From NCBI RefSeq assembly GCF_027270315.1, contig NZ_CP114413.1, forward strand, positions 682,001-746,000: a stretch of DNA of 64,000 nt, given 5' to 3'. The position numbers and the translations under genes are program-made. Of the stretch, positions 24,402 through 34,462 are shown piece by piece. A model generated the notes under the pieces. The model ran no database searches and was not told where the DNA came from. It saw nothing but the letters and a program-made list of their open reading frames with translations. Numbering within the stretch: the stretch's first letter is position 1; each line of letters begins with the position of its first letter. This stretch comes from Streptomyces cinnabarinus. Its GTDB lineage: Bacteria > Actinomycetota > Actinomycetes > Streptomycetales > Streptomycetaceae.

Positions 24402-27400
24402 TCATGTGCCCGCCCGGCGCCGGAGTACGGGCCGTGCGGCGGCGGGCCGGTCGAGGCGCCCGGCCACCCCCCGTACGGTCGGATGGTCGAAGACGTCCCG
24501 GACGGCCAGTTCGCGGCCCAGTTCGGCGCGGATCCGCGCCACCAGGCGTACGGCGAGCAGGGAGTGGCCGCCCAGTTCGAAGAACCCGTCCTCGGGGCCG
24601 ACCTGCTCCGCGCCGAGCACCTCGCCGAACAGCCGGCACAGCGCCTCCTCCCGGTCGTCGCGCGGGGTGCCGCCGGTCGTGCCGCCGTAGTCGGGGACGG
24701 GCAGCCGGGCGCGGTCGACCTTGCCGTTCACGGTCAGCGGCAGCCCGTCGGCCAGGACCACGACCGAGGGCACCATGTACTCGGGCAGCACCTCGGCCAC
24801 GGCACGTCTGACGTCGGCTCCGACGACGCGGCGTCCGGCCGGTGGGACGACGTAAGCCACGAGCCGCCGGTCGCCCGGCCGGTCCTCGCGCACCACCGCC
24901 ACGGCCCGGCTCACCCCGTCGACCGCGCCGACGACGGCCTCGACCTCGCCGAGCTCGACGCGGAAGCCGCGCACCTTCACCTGGAAGTCGGAGCGCCCCG
25001 AGAAGTCCAGGGTGCCGTCCGCCCGCCACCGCACCACATCGCCCGTCCGGTACATCCGCCCGCCCCTCCCGAACGGGTCGGCGACGAACCGGGCCGCGGT
25101 GAGCCCTCCGCGGCCCCCGTACCCGCGCGCCACACAGTCCCCCGCCACGTACAACTCCCCCCACACGCCGAGCGGCACCGGGCGCAGGCCCGCGTCGAGC
25201 ACATACGTGCGGGTGTTCCACACGGGCCCTCCGATGGGGACGCTCAAGGTGCCCGAGCGCAGTTCGTCCCGGGTGACGGTGTGCGCGGTGACGACGTGGG
25301 TCTCGGTGGGGCCGTAGAAGTTGTGCAGGCGGCGGCCGGGGACGGCGGTGCAGAAGTCGCGGAGTGCCGGTCGCAGGGTGAGGGCCTCGCCGGCCTGGAC
25401 GATGTCGGTCAAGGCCGGGAGCTGCAGGCCGAGTTCGCGTGCCGTGTCGACGACGGTCTCGACCACCGGGGTCGGCGCGAACAGTTCGTTGACGTCGTGG
25501 CGGGCGAGCCAGCGGACCAGCTCGGGGGTGTCCTTGCGGACCTCGTCCCGGGGGACGGCGAGGGTCTTGCCCGAGGTGAGGGCGGAGAAGATCTCGTGGG
25601 CGGCCGCGTCGAAGCTCAGTGACGCGAACTGCGCCGTGGTGGTGCCGACTCCGCCGCCGACGGTGTCGGCGTGCCAGTCCATGAGGTTGGCCAGTGCGCC
25701 CGAGGGGAACACCACGCCCTTGGGCCGCCCGGTCGAGCCGGACGTGTAGATGACGTACACCGGGTGGTCGGGGCGCAGGGGTGAGGTGCGTTCGGCGTCG
25801 GTGAGGTCGGAGTCCGGCTGACCGGCCAGGGCCTCGCGCACCGCGGGGTCGTCGAGTACGACGGTCCGGGTCGCGTCGGTGGCCGGAATCCGCTGGGCCA
25901 TGCCGGTGGCCGTGAGCGTGCACAGGGGGCGCGCGTCGTCGAGCATGTACGCGATGCGCTCGGCCGGATAGTCCGGGTCGAGCGGCAGATAGGCGGCGCC
26001 GGCCTTCACCACGCCCAGCAGGCCCACCAGCAGCTCGACCGAGCGCGGCAGGAACAGCGCGACCGTCTCCTCCGGTCCCACGCCCAGGGCGGCGAGCAGT
26101 CGGGCCATGCGGTTCACACGGGAGTTGAGCTCCGCGTAGCTGAGGGACGCGCCCTCGTGGACCAGGGCGACGGCCTCGGGGGTCCGGGCGACCTGGGCCT
26201 CCAGCATCCGGGGCAGGCTGAGCGAGGGGATGTGCCGGTCGGTGGCGTTCCAGTCCACGAGCATCCGGTTCCGCTCCCGCGCGGACAGGATGTCGAGGCT
26301 GCCGAGCCGCGCCGCGGGGTCGGCGAGGACCGCGTCCAGCAGGCGTCCCAGACACCCCTTCATCCGCTCGACCGTGGCCGCGTCGAAGAGGTCGGTGGCG
26401 TACTCGACGGTGATCTCGATGCCGTCGGGTTCCGCGTCGGGGGTGTGCCGCTCGTCGAGGCTGAAGGAGAGGTCGAACTTGGCGACGCCCAGCGGGGGTT
26501 CCTCGGCCTCGATGCCCAGGCCGGGCAGCCGGAACCGCGGCCGGTCGTTGTTCTGGCTCACCACCAGCACCTGGAAAAGCGGGTGCCGGGCCGTGGAGCG
26601 CGGCGGTGCCAGGTCCTCGACGAGACACTCGAAGGGAAGGTCCTGGTGGGCCAGACCGTCGAGGTCGGTGTGACGGACGCGGGCCAGCAGCTCCCGGAAG
26701 GTCGGGCGGCCCGAGGTGTCGGTGCGCAGCACCAGTGTGTTGACGAAGAAGCCGACCAGGTCGTCCAGCGCCGGATCCGTGCGGCCGGCCACGGGGACGC
26801 CCAGGGGGATGTCGGTCCCGGCGCCGAGACGGGTGAGAAGGGCGGCGATCAGGGCCCGTACCGCCATGAAGACGGTGGCGCCGGACGCCCTGGCGAGCCG
26901 GTGCAGGGCGCGGTGCCGCTGGGCGTCGACCATCAGCCCGGTGGCCGCGCCCCGGTAGGAGGCGCGTGGCGGGCGGGGGTGGTCGAAGGGGAGTTCCAGT
27001 TGCTCGGGGAGTCCGGTCAATGCCGTGCGCCAGTAGGCCAGTTGGCTGGCGTGACGGGACTCGGGGTCCTTCGGGTCGCCGAGCAGGCGGTGCTGCCAGA
27101 GGGTGTAGTCGGCGTACTGGACCGGCAGGGGTGCGGCGGCCGGGCTTCGGGTGTCGTAGGCGGTGAGGATGTCGCGGGCGAGGGGGGCCAGGGACCAGCC
27201 GTCGCAGGCGATGTGGTGGACGACGAGTTGGAGGACGTGCTCTTGCGCGGCCAGGCGTAACAGACGGGCGCGGAAGGGGGGTTCGACGGTCAGGTCGAAG
27301 CCCCGGTGCAGGAAGTCGTCGGGCTCGTCGGGGCCTACGACGGGAAGCCCCGGGCGGGTGTCGACGATCTCCTGGCTCGGTTCTCCGTCGGTCTCCGGGA

Positions 27401-29297
27401 AGACGGTCCGCAGCGCCTCGTGCCGGGCCACCACGTCGGCCAGGGCGGCTTGGAGGGCGGTGGTGTCGAGCGGGCCGCGCAGGTGGAGGGCGAGGGGCAT
27501 GTTGTAGGTGGCCGTCGGGCCTTCCAGGCGGCCCAGGAACCACAGTCGGCGCTGGGCGTGGGAGAGCGGGAGCCGCGAGGGGCGCGGGACGGGGAGCAGG
27601 GCGGGGCGTGGGGTGGCGGGGCGGTGCAGGCATCCGGCGAGTTCGCGGGCGGTGGGCTGGTCGAAGACGTCCCGCACGGACACCTCGCGGTCCAGCTCGG
27701 CACGGATCCGGGCCACCAGGCGCACGGCGAGCAGGGAGTGCCCGCCCAGGTCGAAGAACCCGTCCTCGGGGCCCACTCCGTCGACGCCGAGCACCGTGCC
27801 GAACAGACGGCACAGGGCCGCCTCCCGCTCATCGGCCGGGGCGCCGCCGGACGCCCCCGCCGCGTAGTCGGGTTCCGGCAGCCGGGCCCGGTCGACCTTC
27901 CCGTTGGGCGTGAGCGGAAGCCCGTCGTCCAGCACCACGACCGCCGACGGCACCATGTAGTCCGGCAACACCTGCGCCACCGCCCGGCGTACGTCGGCGC
28001 CCACGACCGGACGGCCCGGCAACGGCACCACGTACGCCGCCAACCGCCCGCCACCGCGGACCGCCGCCACCACCCGGCCCACCCCCTCGACGCCGCCCAC
28101 GACCGCCTCGACCTCGCCCAACTCGACCCGGAATCCCCGGACCTTCACCTGGAAGTCCGAGCGCCCGGAGTACTCCAGACCGCCGTCGGCGGCCCAGCGC
28201 ACGACATCGCCCGTCCGGTACATCCGCCCGCCGCCCCCGAACGGATCGGCCACGAACCGCCCCGCCGTCAGACCCCTACGCCCTCGGTACCCCCGCCCGA
28301 CTCCGGCCCCGGCGACATACAACTCCCCCCATACGCCGAGCGGAACGGGCCGCAGCCGCCCGTCCAGCACATACAGCCGGGTGTCGCCCAGGGGCTCACC
28401 GATCGGCGGGCGGTTCAGCCGGTCCTCGCGGTCGAGGGTCGCCGCGGTGGACCAGACGGTCGTCTCGGTGGGGCCGTAGACGTTGGTCACCTCGCGGGCG
28501 CGGGCGTGCAGTTCGCGGGCGAGGCCGCTGTGCAGGGCCTCGCCGCCGACGAGGGCGCGCACCCCGGACAGGTCCACGGGACCGGCCTCCAGCAGGGACT
28601 GCCAGAGCGCCGGGGTGGCCTGGAGCAGGGTGATGCCGTGTCCGGCGACGGCTCGGGACAGGCGTACGGGGTCGCGGTGTTCGTCGTCGGTGGCCAGGAC
28701 CAGGCGGGCGCCGGTCATCAGCGGGAGGAAGATCTCCAGGGCGGCGATGTCGAAGGCGACCGTGGTGACGGCGAGCAGTCGGTCCTCGGGGGTCGGCTTC
28801 AGGCGCTCGGCGAAAGTGCGCAGCAGATGGGTGATGTTGCCGAAGGTGACCGCCACGCCCTTGGGCCGGCCGGTGGAGCCGGAGGTGTAGATGACGTACG
28901 CCGTGTTGTCGGCGTGCACGGCCGGGGTGCCGGCGGAGGGCACCTCGTGCTCGGGATTGCGGACGCTGGACTCGGTCAGCAGCACGGCCGGGGAGGCGTC
29001 TTCGAGGATGCGGGCGGTGCGCGGGGCCGGGTGGTCGGGGTCGAGCGGCAGATAGGCGGCGCCTGTCTTGGCCACGGCCAGGAGGGCTACGACCAGTTGG
29101 GGGGAGCGTCGCAGGGAGACGGCCACGAGGTTCTCGGGGCCGACCCCTTGCCGGCGCAGCCGTTGGGCCAGGCCGTCGGCGCGGGCGTGGAGTTCGGCGT
29201 GGGTCAGGGTCTCCTCGCCGCACTGGAGGGCGATGGCGTGCGGAGTGCGCGTGGCCTGTTCCTCGCAGAGCTGCGCGAAGTGCGGTGCGGCGGTCAC
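24402..29297 (-). CDS. Nonribosomal peptide synthetase A-T-C-A-T
   Basis: A 1631-residue NRPS with two adenylation domains and no thioesterase. Approximate domains: A1 1-500, T1 with the LGGHSLLAVRL serine near 520, C 578-1000 with HHIACDGW near 693, A2 1035-1530, T2 with ELGGHSLLAVRL near 1578. Read by eye, the A1 specificity residues are D-I-L-Q-L-G-V-V-W, close to the glycine code. A2 reads D-A-H-F-V-A-F-V-V, for which I recall no match. It starts directly with A1, so it can open a chain or receive one in trans. The GTG start overlaps the stop of the preceding NRPS gene. A TTA codon occurs at 27258-27260. A ribosome-binding signal before GTG is weak, consistent with coupling. Confidence 0.92.
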   Translation of the reverse strand: MTAAPHFAQLCEEQATRTPHAIALQCGEETLTHAELHARADGLAQRLRRQGVGPENLVAVSLRRSPQLVVALLAVAKTGAAYLPLDPDHPAPRTARILEDASPAVLLTESSVRNPEHEVPSAGTPAVHADNTAYVIYTSGSTGRPKGVAVTFGNITHLLRTFAERLKPTPEDRLLAVTTVAFDIAALEIFLPLMTGARLVLATDDEHRDPVRLSRAVAGHGITLLQATPALWQSLLEAGPVDLSGVRALVGGEALHSGLARELHARAREVTNVYGPTETTVWSTAATLDREDRLNRPPIGEPLGDTRLYVLDGRLRPVPLGVWGELYVAGAGVGRGYRGRRGLTAGRFVADPFGGGGRMYRTGDVVRWAADGGLEYSGRSDFQVKVRGFRVELGEVEAVVGGVEGVGRVVAAVRGGGRLAAYVVPLPGRPVVGADVRRAVAQVLPDYMVPSAVVVLDDGLPLTPNGKVDRARLPEPDYAAGASGGAPADEREAALCRLFGTVLGVDGVGPEDGFFDLGGHSLLAVRLVARIRAELDREVSVRDVFDQPTARELAGCLHRPATPRPALLPVPRPSRLPLSHAQRRLWFLGRLEGPTATYNMPLALHLRGPLDTTALQAALADVVARHEALRTVFPETDGEPSQEIVDTRPGLPVVGPDEPDDFLHRGFDLTVEPPFRARLLRLAAQEHVLQLVVHHIACDGWSLAPLARDILTAYDTRSPAAAPLPVQYADYTLWQHRLLGDPKDPESRHASQLAYWRTALTGLPEQLELPFDHPRPPRASYRGAATGLMVDAQRHRALHRLARASGATVFMAVRALIAALLTRLGAGTDIPLGVPVAGRTDPALDDLVGFFVNTLVLRTDTSGRPTFRELLARVRHTDLDGLAHQDLPFECLVEDLAPPRSTARHPLFQVLVVSQNNDRPRFRLPGLGIEAEEPPLGVAKFDLSFSLDERHTPDAEPDGIEITVEYATDLFDAATVERMKGCLGRLLDAVLADPAARLGSLDILSARERNRMLVDWNATDRHIPSLSLPRMLEAQVARTPEAVALVHEGASLSYAELNSRVNRMARLLAALGVGPEETVALFLPRSVELLVGLLGVVKAGAAYLPLDPDYPAERIAYMLDDARPLCTLTATGMAQRIPATDATRTVVLDDPAVREALAGQPDSDLTDAERTSPLRPDHPVYVIYTSGSTGRPKGVVFPSGALANLMDWHADTVGGGVGTTTAQFASLSFDAAAHEIFSALTSGKTLAVPRDEVRKDTPELVRWLARHDVNELFAPTPVVETVVDTARELGLQLPALTDIVQAGEALTLRPALRDFCTAVPGRRLHNFYGPTETHVVTAHTVTRDELRSGTLSVPIGGPVWNTRTYVLDAGLRPVPLGVWGELYVAGDCVARGYGGRGGLTAARFVADPFGRGGRMYRTGDVVRWRADGTLDFSGRSDFQVKVRGFRVELGEVEAVVGAVDGVSRAVAVVREDRPGDRRLVAYVVPPAGRRVVGADVRRAVAEVLPEYMVPSVVVLADGLPLTVNGKVDRARLPVPDYGGTTGGTPRDDREEALCRLFGEVLGAEQVGPEDGFFELGGHSLLAVRLVARIRAELGRELAVRDVFDHPTVRGVAGRLDRPAAARPVLRRRAGT

Positions 29298-32200
29298 GAG
29301 AGCTCCTCCGGTGCGGGGACGGCCAGGAACGGGTCCAGCAGCCGGCCGGTCCGCTCGACGGCCGTGGTGAACATGTCGTAGTGGCCGCAGTCGACGGGTA
29401 CGACGGTCACGCGGCCGGTGACGAACCGGCTCCAGCCGAGGTCCGGCGGTTCGGCCTCGCGGGCCGTCAGCAGGACGAGGTCGCCGTCGAAGCGGTCCGG
29501 GACGAAGTCCTGGGTCAGGCGCAGGTTGTTGACGCCGACGCGGAGGACGGACCGGATGCGGTCGGGTTCCGCGTCGGCCAGGAGGGGGACGCGGGCGCGG
29601 ATCTCCGTGAAGCCGGCGTCGTGGCCGTCGCACAGGTTGGCCATGGCTTGGCGGGTGAGTTCGTCCTCGTCGGCCGGGTCGCTCGTCGGGTAGCTGTCGA
29701 ACAGCGCGAGAAGGCGGACCCGTTGGCCCGCCTCGCGCAGCCGGACCGCCATGGCGTGGGCCAGCTGGCCGCCCATGGACCAGCCGAGGAGGTGGTAGGG
29801 GCCCATGGGCTGGACCTGCCGCACGCGGTCGAGGTAGTCGTCGGTCAACTCCTCGATACTGCTGGGGAGTTCCAGCCCCGACAGTCCGGGCGCCTGGAGC
29901 GCGTAGGCGGGACGGTCCGTGTCCAGGTGTTCCAGGAGCCGGTGATAGCTCCAGCTCAGACCGGTGCCCGGGTGGACGAAGAACAGCGGGGCGCCCTTCC
30001 CCTCGAAGCGGAGGGTCAGCAGGGGCTCGGTCCCGTCGGAGGAGACCTCGGCGAGGTTGCGGGCCAGCCCCGCCACCGTGGGCCACCGGAACACGGCCTG
30101 TACCGGTACGTCGGTGCCGAACTCCGCACGCAGCCCGCGTGCCAGCCGCACCGCGAGCAGGGAGTGCCCGCCGCTGCGGAAGAAGTCGGTGTCCCGGTCC
30201 GGGTCGGGCAGCCCGAGGACGGCGGCGAAGGCACGGGCGACGGCCTTCTCCCGCGGCGTCCGGGGCGCGCTGTCCGGGTCCGTCGAGCGGGTCGGGGGTG
30301 CGGGGAGCGGCAGGGCCGCGCGGTCGAGCTTGCCGTTCGGGGTGAGAGGCAGCCGGTCGAGCACGACGATGGCGCCCGGTACCGCCGCCGCGGGCAGTCG
30401 CTCGGCCAGTCTCGCGCGCAGCCGCGCGGGATCGGGCGGTGTCTGCGTTCCAGGGGTGACGTACGCGATCAGCCGCTGTTCGGCCGCGTGCAGGACGGCG
30501 CAGCAGCCGCCCACGCTGTCGTCGGCGCGCAGCAGGCTCTCGATCTCGCCCAGCTCCAGCCGCCGCCCGTGGAGCTTGACCTGCTGGTCCGTTCGGCCCA
30601 GGTAGAACAGCACGCCGTCGCGCCGCTGGCGGACGATGTCGCCGGTGCGGTACATCCGGGAGCCGGGCGAGCCATACGGGTCGGCGACGAAACGGGTGGC
30701 GGACAGGGCCGGGCGGCGCAGATAGCCGTCGGCGAGCTGGACGCCGGCGAGATACAGCTCTCCCGGGGCGCCGGGCGGGCAGGGGCGCAGGGACTTGTCC
30801 AGCACATAGGTCCGGGTGCGGGCGACGGGCAGTCCGATCGGCACAGGTCCGTCGTCGCCGGGGTCGCAGGGGTGGTGGGTGACGTCCACGGCCGCCTCGG
30901 TGGGCCCGTACAGGTTCACCAGCGAGACCTCGGGCAGCGTCCGGTGGAATCGGCGGGCCGTTTCCGCGGGCAGCGCCTCACCGCTGGCGAACACCCGCCG
31001 CAGCCCGGTGCAGTCGGCCGCCTCCGGCTCGCCGAGGAACAGGTCGAGCACCGACGGCACGAAGTGCGCGATCGTCACGCCCTGTTCGCGGATCGTGCGG
31101 GCCAGCCGCGCCGGATCGCGGTGCTCATCGGGTCCGGCCACGACCATCACGGCGCCCTCGCGCAGCGGCCAGAACAGCTCCCACACCGATACGTCGAATC
31201 CGGCGGGCGTCTTGTGCAGCACCCGGTCGCCCGCCTTGAGGGGATACGCGTCCTGCATCCACCGCAGCCGGTTGTCGATCGCAGCGTGCGGGACGACAAC
31301 TCCCTTGGGGCGCCCGGTGGATCCGGAGGTGTGGATGACGTACGCGGGGTATTCGGGGCGCGGCGCACCGGCCGGTCCGCCGGTCCGGTCCGGGCCCCCC
31401 GCGCGTATGCCCTGCTCGGTCAGCACGCAGACGGGCCTCGCCTCGGCCAGCATGTCCTCGACGCGCGCGGCGGGCAGTTCGGGGTCCACGGGGAGGTAGG
31501 CGCAGCCCGTCTTGAGGACGGCGAGGATCGCGACGACGAAGTCCGGGGAGCGGGGCATGGCGACCGCGACGATGCCGCCGGGGGCCGCGCCCTCCTCGGC
31601 CAGCCGTGCGGCGAGTGCGTCCGCTCGCGTGTGCAGTTCGGCGTAGGTCAGCGTCGTGGCGCCGCAGACGACGGCGGGCGCGTCCGGGGTGCGGGCGGCC
31701 TGGTCGGCGAGGGATTGCGGGAGGGTGGTGACCGGGCCGCGGTCGTCGGCCCGTCCTGCGGCGATCAGTTCGCGCTCGTCCGGGGTGCGCAGGTCGATGT
31801 CCGCGACCGGCCGGTCCGGGTCGGTGACGACTGCGTCGAGCAGGAGGTTCAGCCGGGCCAGGATCGCCTCGGCCGTGTCCGGTTCGAAGAGGTCGGTGTC
31901 GTATTCGAGGTAGCCGGTCAGCCGGAGCGGCTCCGGGTGTTCGGTGAGCTGGAACGTCAGGTCCACCTTCGCGGCAGGTGGACCGTCCACCGGCTGCCGG
32001 GACGCCCGGGTGGCACCGAAGTCCGGCTGCGCGGAGCCCTGGCTCTCGAAGGCGAGCAGGACCTGGAACAGCGGATGGCGGGCGAGGGAGCGGCTGGGGT
32101 TGAGGGCCTCGACCAGGAGGTCGAACGGCAGGTCCTGGTGGGCGTAGGCGTCCAGGTCGACCTGGCGGACCCGGTCGAGCACCTGGCGGAAGGTCGGGGC

Positions 32201-33109
32201 GCCGGAGAGGTCGGTGCGCAGGACCAGGGTGTTGACGAAGAAGCCGACCAGGTCGGCCATGGGTTCCTCGGTGCGCCCGGAGACCGCCGCGCCGAGCACG
32301 CTGTCGTCGTCCGCTCCGAGTCGGCCGAGCAGCACGGCGAGGAGGGCGTGCACCGCCATGAAGGACGTGCAGCGGTGTTCGTGGGCCAGGCGGACCAGGT
32401 CCCGGTAGCGCTCCGGGTCGCAGGTCACGGTGGCCCGGGCGCCGTGGTGGCGGGCGGTGGCCGGGCGCGGCCGGTCGGTGGGCAGCAGGGCGGGCGGGTC
32501 CGGGAGACCTGCGAGAGCGCGGGTCCAGAACTCCGTCTGGCGGGTCCGCAGGCTCTGCGGATCGGCCGGGTCGCCCAGCAGTTCGCGCTGCCAAAGGGTG
32601 TAGTCGCCGTAGCTGACGGGGAGTTCGGGCCAGTCCGGGCCGGGCAGTCCGGCGGCGCGTGCGCGGTAGGCCGTTCCGAGGTCACGCAGGAGGAGGGGGA
32701 TCGACCAGCCGTCGACGGCTATGTGATGGGCCGTCAGGACGAGCAGGTGGTCCTGCGGGCCGGTTTGGAACAGCCCGGCGCGGAAGGGTGGCCGTTCGTC
32801 GATCCGGAAGGGCGCCGAGGTCGCGGCCCGCACGGCCGCGTCCAGCTCGTCCGCGGGGACGGCGGTGACCGTCAACTCGGGGCGGGCGAGGGCCGGTTCG
32901 AGGATGATCTGACGTGGCTCCTCGCTGTACACCGTGCGCAGCGGTTCGTGCCGTCCGGCCACGTCCGCCAGGGCCGCGCCGAGCGCGCCCGCGCTGACGG
33001 GTCCGGTCAGCCGTACGCCCGCCGCCAGGTGGTAGGCCGCTCCCCCGGCGCCGATGTGCTCCAGGAACCACAGCCGCCGCTGGGCGTGGGACAAGGGCAG
33101 TGCCGTCAT
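29294..33109 (-). CDS. Nonribosomal peptide synthetase C-A-T-TE (termination module)
   Basis: A 1271-residue terminal module. C domain residues 1-430 carry HHIAVDGW near 131. The A domain (about 455-950) has the core motifs IHTSGSTGRPKG, GELYLAG and RTGD. The T-domain serine is in SGGHSLLAVRL near 983. The TE from about 1030 carries the nucleophile in GWSMGGQ, an aspartate in LFDSYP and the histidine in DCGHYDMF. The specificity line reads D-V-W-H-F-S-L-V-D, matching serine. Although it is encoded before the A-T-C-A-T gene, its TE marks it as the last module, so gene order and assembly order differ. The start MTALPLSHAQ is chosen for the ATGA overlap with the free C-domain gene. Confidence 0.93.
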   Translation of the reverse strand: MTALPLSHAQRRLWFLEHIGAGGAAYHLAAGVRLTGPVSAGALGAALADVAGRHEPLRTVYSEEPRQIILEPALARPELTVTAVPADELDAAVRAATSAPFRIDERPPFRAGLFQTGPQDHLLVLTAHHIAVDGWSIPLLLRDLGTAYRARAAGLPGPDWPELPVSYGDYTLWQRELLGDPADPQSLRTRQTEFWTRALAGLPDPPALLPTDRPRPATARHHGARATVTCDPERYRDLVRLAHEHRCTSFMAVHALLAVLLGRLGADDDSVLGAAVSGRTEEPMADLVGFFVNTLVLRTDLSGAPTFRQVLDRVRQVDLDAYAHQDLPFDLLVEALNPSRSLARHPLFQVLLAFESQGSAQPDFGATRASRQPVDGPPAAKVDLTFQLTEHPEPLRLTGYLEYDTDLFEPDTAEAILARLNLLLDAVVTDPDRPVADIDLRTPDERELIAAGRADDRGPVTTLPQSLADQAARTPDAPAVVCGATTLTYAELHTRADALAARLAEEGAAPGGIVAVAMPRSPDFVVAILAVLKTGCAYLPVDPELPAARVEDMLAEARPVCVLTEQGIRAGGPDRTGGPAGAPRPEYPAYVIHTSGSTGRPKGVVVPHAAIDNRLRWMQDAYPLKAGDRVLHKTPAGFDVSVWELFWPLREGAVMVVAGPDEHRDPARLARTIREQGVTIAHFVPSVLDLFLGEPEAADCTGLRRVFASGEALPAETARRFHRTLPEVSLVNLYGPTEAAVDVTHHPCDPGDDGPVPIGLPVARTRTYVLDKSLRPCPPGAPGELYLAGVQLADGYLRRPALSATRFVADPYGSPGSRMYRTGDIVRQRRDGVLFYLGRTDQQVKLHGRRLELGEIESLLRADDSVGGCCAVLHAAEQRLIAYVTPGTQTPPDPARLRARLAERLPAAAVPGAIVVLDRLPLTPNGKLDRAALPLPAPPTRSTDPDSAPRTPREKAVARAFAAVLGLPDPDRDTDFFRSGGHSLLAVRLARGLRAEFGTDVPVQAVFRWPTVAGLARNLAEVSSDGTEPLLTLRFEGKGAPLFFVHPGTGLSWSYHRLLEHLDTDRPAYALQAPGLSGLELPSSIEELTDDYLDRVRQVQPMGPYHLLGWSMGGQLAHAMAVRLREAGQRVRLLALFDSYPTSDPADEDELTRQAMANLCDGHDAGFTEIRARVPLLADAEPDRIRSVLRVGVNNLRLTQDFVPDRFDGDLVLLTAREAEPPDLGWSRFVTGRVTVVPVDCGHYDMFTTAVERTGRLLDPFLAVPAPEELS

Positions 33110-34452
33110 GACCGGGCCCCGGACGGGAGCGTGGACCGGCACCGGCCGAGCAGCTCGTCGGTCGTGGTGGATTTCGCGCCGTCGGCCGCCAGGCGGTGCA
33201 GTTCGTCGTCGTACCAGGCGAGCAGCGCGTGCAGGCCGGGCCGCGGGAGGAGTCCGGGGTCGGCGCGTACGACGAGCGGCATGTCGGGGCCGCCGCGGAC
33301 CTTGACGTCCAGGCGCGGGCCGATCTGGCGGTACGGGGTGGTCGGCTCGATCCGGCGGGGTCCGGGCGCGGCGTCCGGTGGATCGGTGGGGACGTCATGG
33401 GCCATGAAGTTGAAGAAGTGGTCGAAGCCGAGCGCGATCCCCCGCTCGGCGCGGACGAGTTCGGTCACCGCGTCGAGGTCGTAGGTGCCGAAGCGGTACG
33501 CCTTCAGGGCCGCGCCGTGGACGCGCCGGGCGTACCGCTCGAAGGGGGCGGCGCCGGGTTCCAGCGCCAGGGGCACGTACTGGTTCATGGAACTGACGAT
33601 GGTGCGCCAGGGCGCGGTGAACCGGTTGCTCGACTGGAGGGTGTGGACGACCCGTTCGGTTCCGGTCAAGGCCGCCGTGGCGAGGGAGGTGAGGGCGAGC
33701 AGGACGGCCTGGGGCGGTACGCCGAGCCGCCCGGCGGCCGCGCCGAGTGCGGACCGGGCGCCGGGTGAGTGCAGGACGGCCTCGATGCGGCCGGGGTGGT
33801 GACCGGCCTCGTCCGGCACCGGGAACAGCTCGTCGGGCAGGGTGCGCAGCAGGTCGCGCCAGTGGCCGAGGGCCGCCTCGCGGCGGGGGCGCTGGGCGGC
33901 GGAGCGCTGGTGGCGGGCCAGGTCCCGGGGCTGGGCCGGGGTTTCGTCGAGCAGCCGCTTGCCGTCCGGGTCGTCGCCGCCCAGCAGGGCGGCGGTCTCG
34001 GCGCGCAGCCGGGCCAGTCCGTAGCCGTCGGCGACGATGTGGTCGACGACGATGACCGCGTACGCCGGACGCCCCTCGTCGGTCACCACGGTGAAGCGGC
34101 GGGCGAACTCCCGCGCCCGGTCGATGGGCCGGCTCGCCTGCTCCCGGCCGGCCGCCTCGGCGTCTGCCGGGGCGGCGCCGGGCCGCTCGACGACCGCCGG
34201 GTCCACCCGGTCCGGGACCGGCAGCACGTGCTGTTCCTGGTCGACGAACCGCGTGCGCAGTGACTCGTGGCGGGCGCACAGGGTGTGCAGCGCCGCCGTC
34301 ACCGAGGTGAGCGTGCGGTCGGGCGGCACGGGAATCACGGTGCTCAGATAGGTCTCGGGCCAGCGCTCCGGCGGCCAGTGGGTCATGACCCGCCAGACCG
34401 AGAGCTGGCCGTACGTCAGAGGGGCGCGGTCGACGGCCGACGTGGTGGTCAT
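33106..34452 (-). CDS. Stand-alone NRPS condensation-domain protein
   Basis: A 448-residue free condensation domain without A or T. It begins APLTYGQLSVWRV, the C1 motif, and has the core VVDHIVADGYGL, where the usual HHxxxDG appears as DHIVADG: the first histidine is replaced by Asp while the catalytic second His and the Asp are kept. Motif C5-like NQYVPLAL follows. Free C domains often attach a fatty acyl chain, join two separate carriers or release by a small nucleophile. It is 10 bases after the exporter permease gene and overlaps the C-A-T-TE gene, in one operon. Confidence 0.85.
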   Translation of the reverse strand: MTTTSAVDRAPLTYGQLSVWRVMTHWPPERWPETYLSTVIPVPPDRTLTSVTAALHTLCARHESLRTRFVDQEQHVLPVPDRVDPAVVERPGAAPADAEAAGREQASRPIDRAREFARRFTVVTDEGRPAYAVIVVDHIVADGYGLARLRAETAALLGGDDPDGKRLLDETPAQPRDLARHQRSAAQRPRREAALGHWRDLLRTLPDELFPVPDEAGHHPGRIEAVLHSPGARSALGAAAGRLGVPPQAVLLALTSLATAALTGTERVVHTLQSSNRFTAPWRTIVSSMNQYVPLALEPGAAPFERYARRVHGAALKAYRFGTYDLDAVTELVRAERGIALGFDHFFNFMAHDVPTDPPDAAPGPRRIEPTTPYRQIGPRLDVKVRGGPDMPLVVRADPGLLPRPGLHALLAWYDDELHRLAADGAKSTTTDELLGRCRSTLPSGARS

Positions 34453-34462
34453 GTCCCTTTCC

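Noticed and set aside
24064..27813. Long minus-strand extension upstream of ribB
   Set aside because: It runs through the riboswitch and the NRPS in another frame and is non-coding by composition.
29285..33484. A plus-strand open frame of about 1400 codons opposite the NRPS
   Set aside because: It is the antisense shadow of the NRPS genes, caused by high third-position G+C; the product is repetitive Gly/Val/Arg-rich with no family motif.
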